Part shown: positions 18,629 through 21,812 of the stretch, piece after piece
How the letters are laid out: each line of letters starts with the position of its first letter
Position numbering within the stretch: position 1 is the first letter of the stretch
Assembly: GCA_030265145.1 (NCBI GenBank)
Contig: JARBES010000113.1
Location: 18,472,965-18,494,776, forward strand
Direction of reading: 5' to 3'
DNA length: 21,812 bases
From: Strongylocentrotus pallidus
Taxonomy: Eukaryota > Echinodermata > Echinoidea > Camarodonta > Strongylocentrotidae
Program-made: the position numbers and the translations under genes
Notes under the pieces: generated by a model
Database searches by the model: none
The model's input: only the letters and a program-made list of their open reading frames with translations
What the model was told of the DNA's origin: nothing

Positions 18629-18760
18629 CTGTATGATGCAGTAGGCAGATAGCACACTGTTATTTTCTCAAATATTTTCTAGGAATCCTTTTCAATTAGC
18701 AAATTTCAACTCCAAAGATGGTTTAAAGAGCAAGTTCACTACTGTATATAAAGCTATAAT
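18589..18760 (-). repeat. Tandem duplication at exon 1, copy A (holds the real 5' edge)
   Basis: 172-bp period. Contains the first 40 nt of exon 1, its acceptor and intron sequence with TTTCAATTAGCAAATTTCAA and CCAAAGATGG. Confidence 0.85.
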
Positions 18761-18902
18761 AATGGCCTTCTCTACTCACCACCATGGATGGGTCGAACCT
18801 GATGCAGTAGGCAGATAGAAGAATTTTATTATTTAATTGGATATTTTTTAAGTATTCATTTCAATTAAAAAAAATTCAATTTCAAAGATGGTCCAACAAT
18901 TT
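18761..18902 (-). pseudogene. Tandem duplication at exon 1, copy B (cryptic 19-nt exon)
   Basis: Keeps the acceptor (GCATCAG) and 19 nt of exon sequence identical to exon 1 (GTTCGACCCATCCATGGTG). A small change then creates GTGAGT, a strong donor. It is therefore bounded as a potential 19-nt exon. Inclusion would shift the reading frame. Intron parts (TTTCAATTAAAAAAAATTCA, CAAAGATGG) also match copy A. Confidence 0.85.
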
Positions 18903-18930
18903 CTGGATGGGTCGAGCCTGATGCAGTAAA
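18903..18930 (-). pseudogene. Third partial copy of the exon 1 acceptor
   Basis: CTGGATGGGTCGAGCCTGAT resembles the acceptor-exon border of copies A and B; the minus strand reads CATCAG before GCTCGACCC. Only about 28 bp are recognisable. Confidence 0.75.
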
Positions 18931-20097
18931 ATACAGGTTAAGTAATAAATTTACAGATACTAAACATCACCTGTCCTGCTGTTACAGAGTAGATGTAGAT
19001 TCAGTCTTTCCTCTTTAATAACATATTGCAACAACAACAACAAATCCTAATAGAATACCTTAATTTTCTCTAAAGGCAAGAGTTAGCATGTTTAAATGTA
19101 TAAATTCATAGGTGGGTTCGTGGTGGAAAAAGCGCATTAATGTACAAACATTTCAAGCAAAATAGAAAAAGAGTATTTATAAAGACCTACCCAATCTTGT
19201 TTTCCACATGGCTATGGCAAGCATTGCAATGGAAATCAGTCAAACAAAATAAATCAGATATGGAATTTTAACGATACAATGCATTAAGTACAAGCCAACT
19301 ATTAAAGCTATTTACAATTAAGGTACCTACTATTAATGGGCGTTCTTTTATTTATGTTGTTCATCTTGTTAGGCAACATAATCATATCTAATTTTGTGTA
19401 TATACTGTAAAATACATGTACATGTAAGATTCAAAAATTTGATTTTAAAAGAAATATAAAAAAATTATATAGAAAAGTAAGCAAGCTACCTATACTATGT
19501 TTGTATTATCGGTAGTATATCGTTAAGTATACAGTACGTAGTGTATCATGATATCTAATCGGAATACATCTGTATGTGTACAATTACAAAATACTCAGTA
19601 ATATTCACAGTATAAACAACTTTGAAAAGGATGATGTGTATAATGATATCATTTGGAATACACACTACATGACTTATATATGTTGCAATCATACCATGCT
19701 AATGAAATATATGGGACACTGCATTATAACCTGAAATCTAATTGGAATACAGTTCAAATCTTGCATTTTTAGTTAACTGAATCTCTATAATGGGTCATAC
19801 AATATTATGCACATGCAAATCGCCCAGGTTCAGGCATTGAGAAAATTCATTCAAGCAGATAACTACATTTCATAAAGTCAAACTTTCTAATTTGAAAAGG
19901 CACTATCAATGTTATAAACAGCATGCTCAGGTATTCAAGGTGCAAAATGAGTCAAAGCCTATCGCTACTGTGCAGGAAGCAAGCGGTTCTAGGGTGCTAG
20001 TTATTGTAAAATGTGCATGAATCAAATACCGGTAAGCATGTCCACGATAGCTTGGGGTGGGGTGAGGGGAGAAGTAGAAGGTGAATGGGGACAATTT
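18931..20097. other. Large intron with degenerate 90-bp repeat
   Basis: AT-rich and non-coding. A short CAACAACAACAAC run lies at about 19030. A motif TGATATCTAATCGGAATACA recurs in weaker form at 19644 (TGATATCATTTGGAATACAC) and 19732 (TGAAATCTAATTGGAATACA), spacing 95 and 88 bp. No exon found. Confidence 0.6.
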
Positions 20098-20246
20098 TTT
20101 TTTTAAAGGAGAAGAAGAAAGGAGGTGGTAAATGAAGAGGGAAAGATGAGAAAGAGAAGAGGAGGAGGAAGAGAAGGGAGAAGGTTTAAAAGGAAAAAGA
20201 GGGAAAGATGAGAAAGAGAAAGAAGAAGGTTTAAAAGGAAAAAGGG
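20098..20246 (+). repeat. Polypurine tract with internal duplication
   Basis: About 150 bp almost entirely A and G. Units 20137-20198 and 20199-20243 both start GAGGGAAAGATGAGAAAGAG and end AGAAGGTTTAAAAGGAAAAA. The second unit is shorter by about 17 bp. In the transcript this is a long polypyrimidine run. Confidence 0.85.
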
Positions 20247-20780
20247 ATCACTCTTAATTCATTTTTTTAAAGAGTTAATGCCATTCACAGGCCCGATTTG
20301 CAGGTCACACAAAAATTAAAAAATTGAAGAAGAAAAAAAAACCCTTGCTAAAATACCAAGCACATGCAAACAAAGCATCTACATCTACATCATGGAGGCC
20401 GCTTATGGATCTACCTTCAATTATTATAAAAAATATTCTAGTACGAGTGCATGGCATCTGAAATAATGGAGTGCAGGTGTTTGATAATCAATCACTGATG
20501 ATGTGTGGTTGCCTATGTGACATGTGACTTCTAATATGACCAGTACACCACCATGGCATCTAGTAGGCTCTATTAATTGATTCCAAAGCTTGTACAGCAT
20601 GGACAACAATATTTCATTGAATGCTCGTGTGAAAAGGCCTTCGGGATACTACACTGAAACTCGTAAACTGAAAATGAACGATAACTTTTCATTGAAATTA
20701 CACTACTCAAATGTTTTTTCACTGAATAAAATATATACAGGCACTTCAGCCAACTTTAACTTTTAAGACACCAGTATTAT
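20247..20780. other. Intron, nothing recognised
   Basis: AT-rich. The minus-strand open frame at 20424-20609 has no family motif. No exon seen. Confidence 0.6.
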
Positions 20781-21169
20781 ACAATACTTCTTCAAGATGT
20801 CCAAAACCTGTGATTTAAATGTATTACGTAATTGCACAACCCCACAATTCTTTACATTTTCATTTCCTTTTTTTTGTCTGGTTAATAATGAAGTGTGCTA
20901 GCTGTCAGTTATGAGTACTATGAGAGAGTGAGATGTCTAAGATATATTAGTTCATGCAATGGCATCTTCCAAGCCATCAACATATCACAATACTTCTTCA
21001 AGAGGATTTCCAAAGACTTTCCAAAAGCATTTTATTCCATTGCCTAGTCCCATAATTCTTTAAATTTCTGTTTTGTTTTTGAATGAATGATCTAAGCTAA
21101 TGTAAGTTGTGAGTTCTATGACATAAAGTGAGATGTATGAGTAAGATATATTAGTTCATGCAATGGCAT
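20781..21169 (+). repeat. Two diverged tandem units, period about 206 bp
   Basis: Units 20781-20966 and 20987-21169 share ACAATACTTCTTCAAGA at the start, CA(C/T)AATTCTTTA in the middle and TAAGATATATTAGTTCATGC followed by AATGGCAT at the end. Strongly diverged between these anchors. Non-coding. Confidence 0.8.
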
Positions 21170-21603
21170 GCAAAGAGATCTTACAATTCAAATGTGTCTT
21201 TAGAATACACATGGATTTGTTGATGTCTCCTATAAAACAAAACAGGACCAATGGTAATTAGAGAGATAATAATTTAGAAAGAAAGGTTACTTAAATCAAT
21301 TACATTGAAACTGATAATGTTAAATAGAAAATAATGATTTAAATAATATTAACTGAATATCAATTATTATATTGTATTTGATAATGATGATTAAAGACCA
21401 ATCCAAACTTTGTAATAAGTTCATTTGAATGAAAGCAGAAAAATACGAGAAACAGAATAATTATCGTGAAAGTTTGTAAATCGGACCAATTATAAGAGAG
21501 TTGTAACATTTCCAACAATCCATTAAAAGATCCTGATTTTCCACAAATGAAAAGAAATTTGGAGTGGCTTCCTTTCATTTTTGTAGATTTTTGCATTTTT
21601 CCT

Positions 21604-21605
<2 letters not shown>
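21170..21605. other. Intron, nothing recognised
   Basis: AT-rich, no coding signal. Confidence 0.6.
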
Positions 21606-21636
<31 letters not shown>

Positions 21637-21643
21637 GGGGGGG
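21606..21643 (+). repeat. Poly-T then poly-G tract
   Basis: About 30 T followed by 8 G. On the minus strand this is C8 followed by A30. Length uncertain because homopolymers are prone to sequencing error. The right-hand 170 bp of the window hold nothing recognisable. Confidence 0.9.
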
Positions 21644-21812
21644 TCAAATTCAACTTCATATTCAATAAGTACTCAAATATTTCTTTAAAAGTCCACAGTT
21701 TAACCCAAAGCTCTTTAAAACCGTGCATACAGTTTGTTTAATGCCCACTACCACCAAAACAATACAAAATCAAATATCTAACTCAAATTATATGCACCCC
21801 GTAACCAGCACA

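Noticed and set aside
18931-21812. A further upstream exon of the dynein gene
   Set aside because: I looked on the minus strand for AAA5 sequence (GLP.D..S.ENGI, RWPL.IDPQ) and found nothing. The region appears to be one large intron.

Overview
The window reads as intron-rich, AT-rich nuclear DNA from a marine invertebrate deuterostome. A sea urchin or relative is my best guess, from the gene content and from the style of the short repeats: tRNA-derived SINEs with (ATT)n tails, foldback MITEs with GGGGTGTTTCA-type ends, and CR1/L2-like LINE scraps. Nothing looks bacterial, and I saw no complete viral or LTR element.

One gene fills the window. On the minus strand, seventeen consecutive exons between 18628 and 830 join in frame (3718 nt, 1239 codons). 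All have GT/AG borders and all sixteen internal junctions are phase-consistent. They encode the C-terminal part of a dynein heavy chain: the end of AAA5, AAA6 and the C-terminal domain. The family landmarks are there (LEDKLLQVL, RPDR, IHAVLYARQMYG, YGNMLTDPWD, SWVADLKKR, YIRGVYLDGARWD, YQCPVF). Several motifs that are almost invariant in motor dyneins are replaced, so I infer the divergent, probably non-motor paralogue DNHD1. The first part of the gene lies beyond the right edge, past an intron of at least 3.1 kb. The last coding exon was not found and probably lies beyond the left edge.

Layout from the 3' end of the gene to its 5' end: 1-829 intron with a TTAA-flanked MITE; 830-1040 exon 17; 1041-2721 intron with two SINEs and two foldback elements; 2722-5717 exons 16-13 with foldbacks, a SINE and a LINE 3' end; 6547-11498 exons 12-7 with local duplications of exon edges; 11499-14100 a 2.6-kb intron with a pogo-like MITE, a SINE and a 14-bp minisatellite beside a splice donor; 14101-16979 exons 6-3 with a LINE reverse-transcriptase scrap and two more TTAA MITEs; 16980-18628 exons 2 and 1 with further duplicated exon edges; 18629-21812 an intron of simple and degenerate repeats.

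The most striking observation is that five of the seventeen exons (1, 2, 3, 9, 10) have a diverged tandem copy of one edge in the adjacent intron, usually carrying an extra splice site. One copy forms a potential 19-nt cryptic exon and another would cause truncation by reaching a stop. Several transposons also end within about 25 bp of splice donors.
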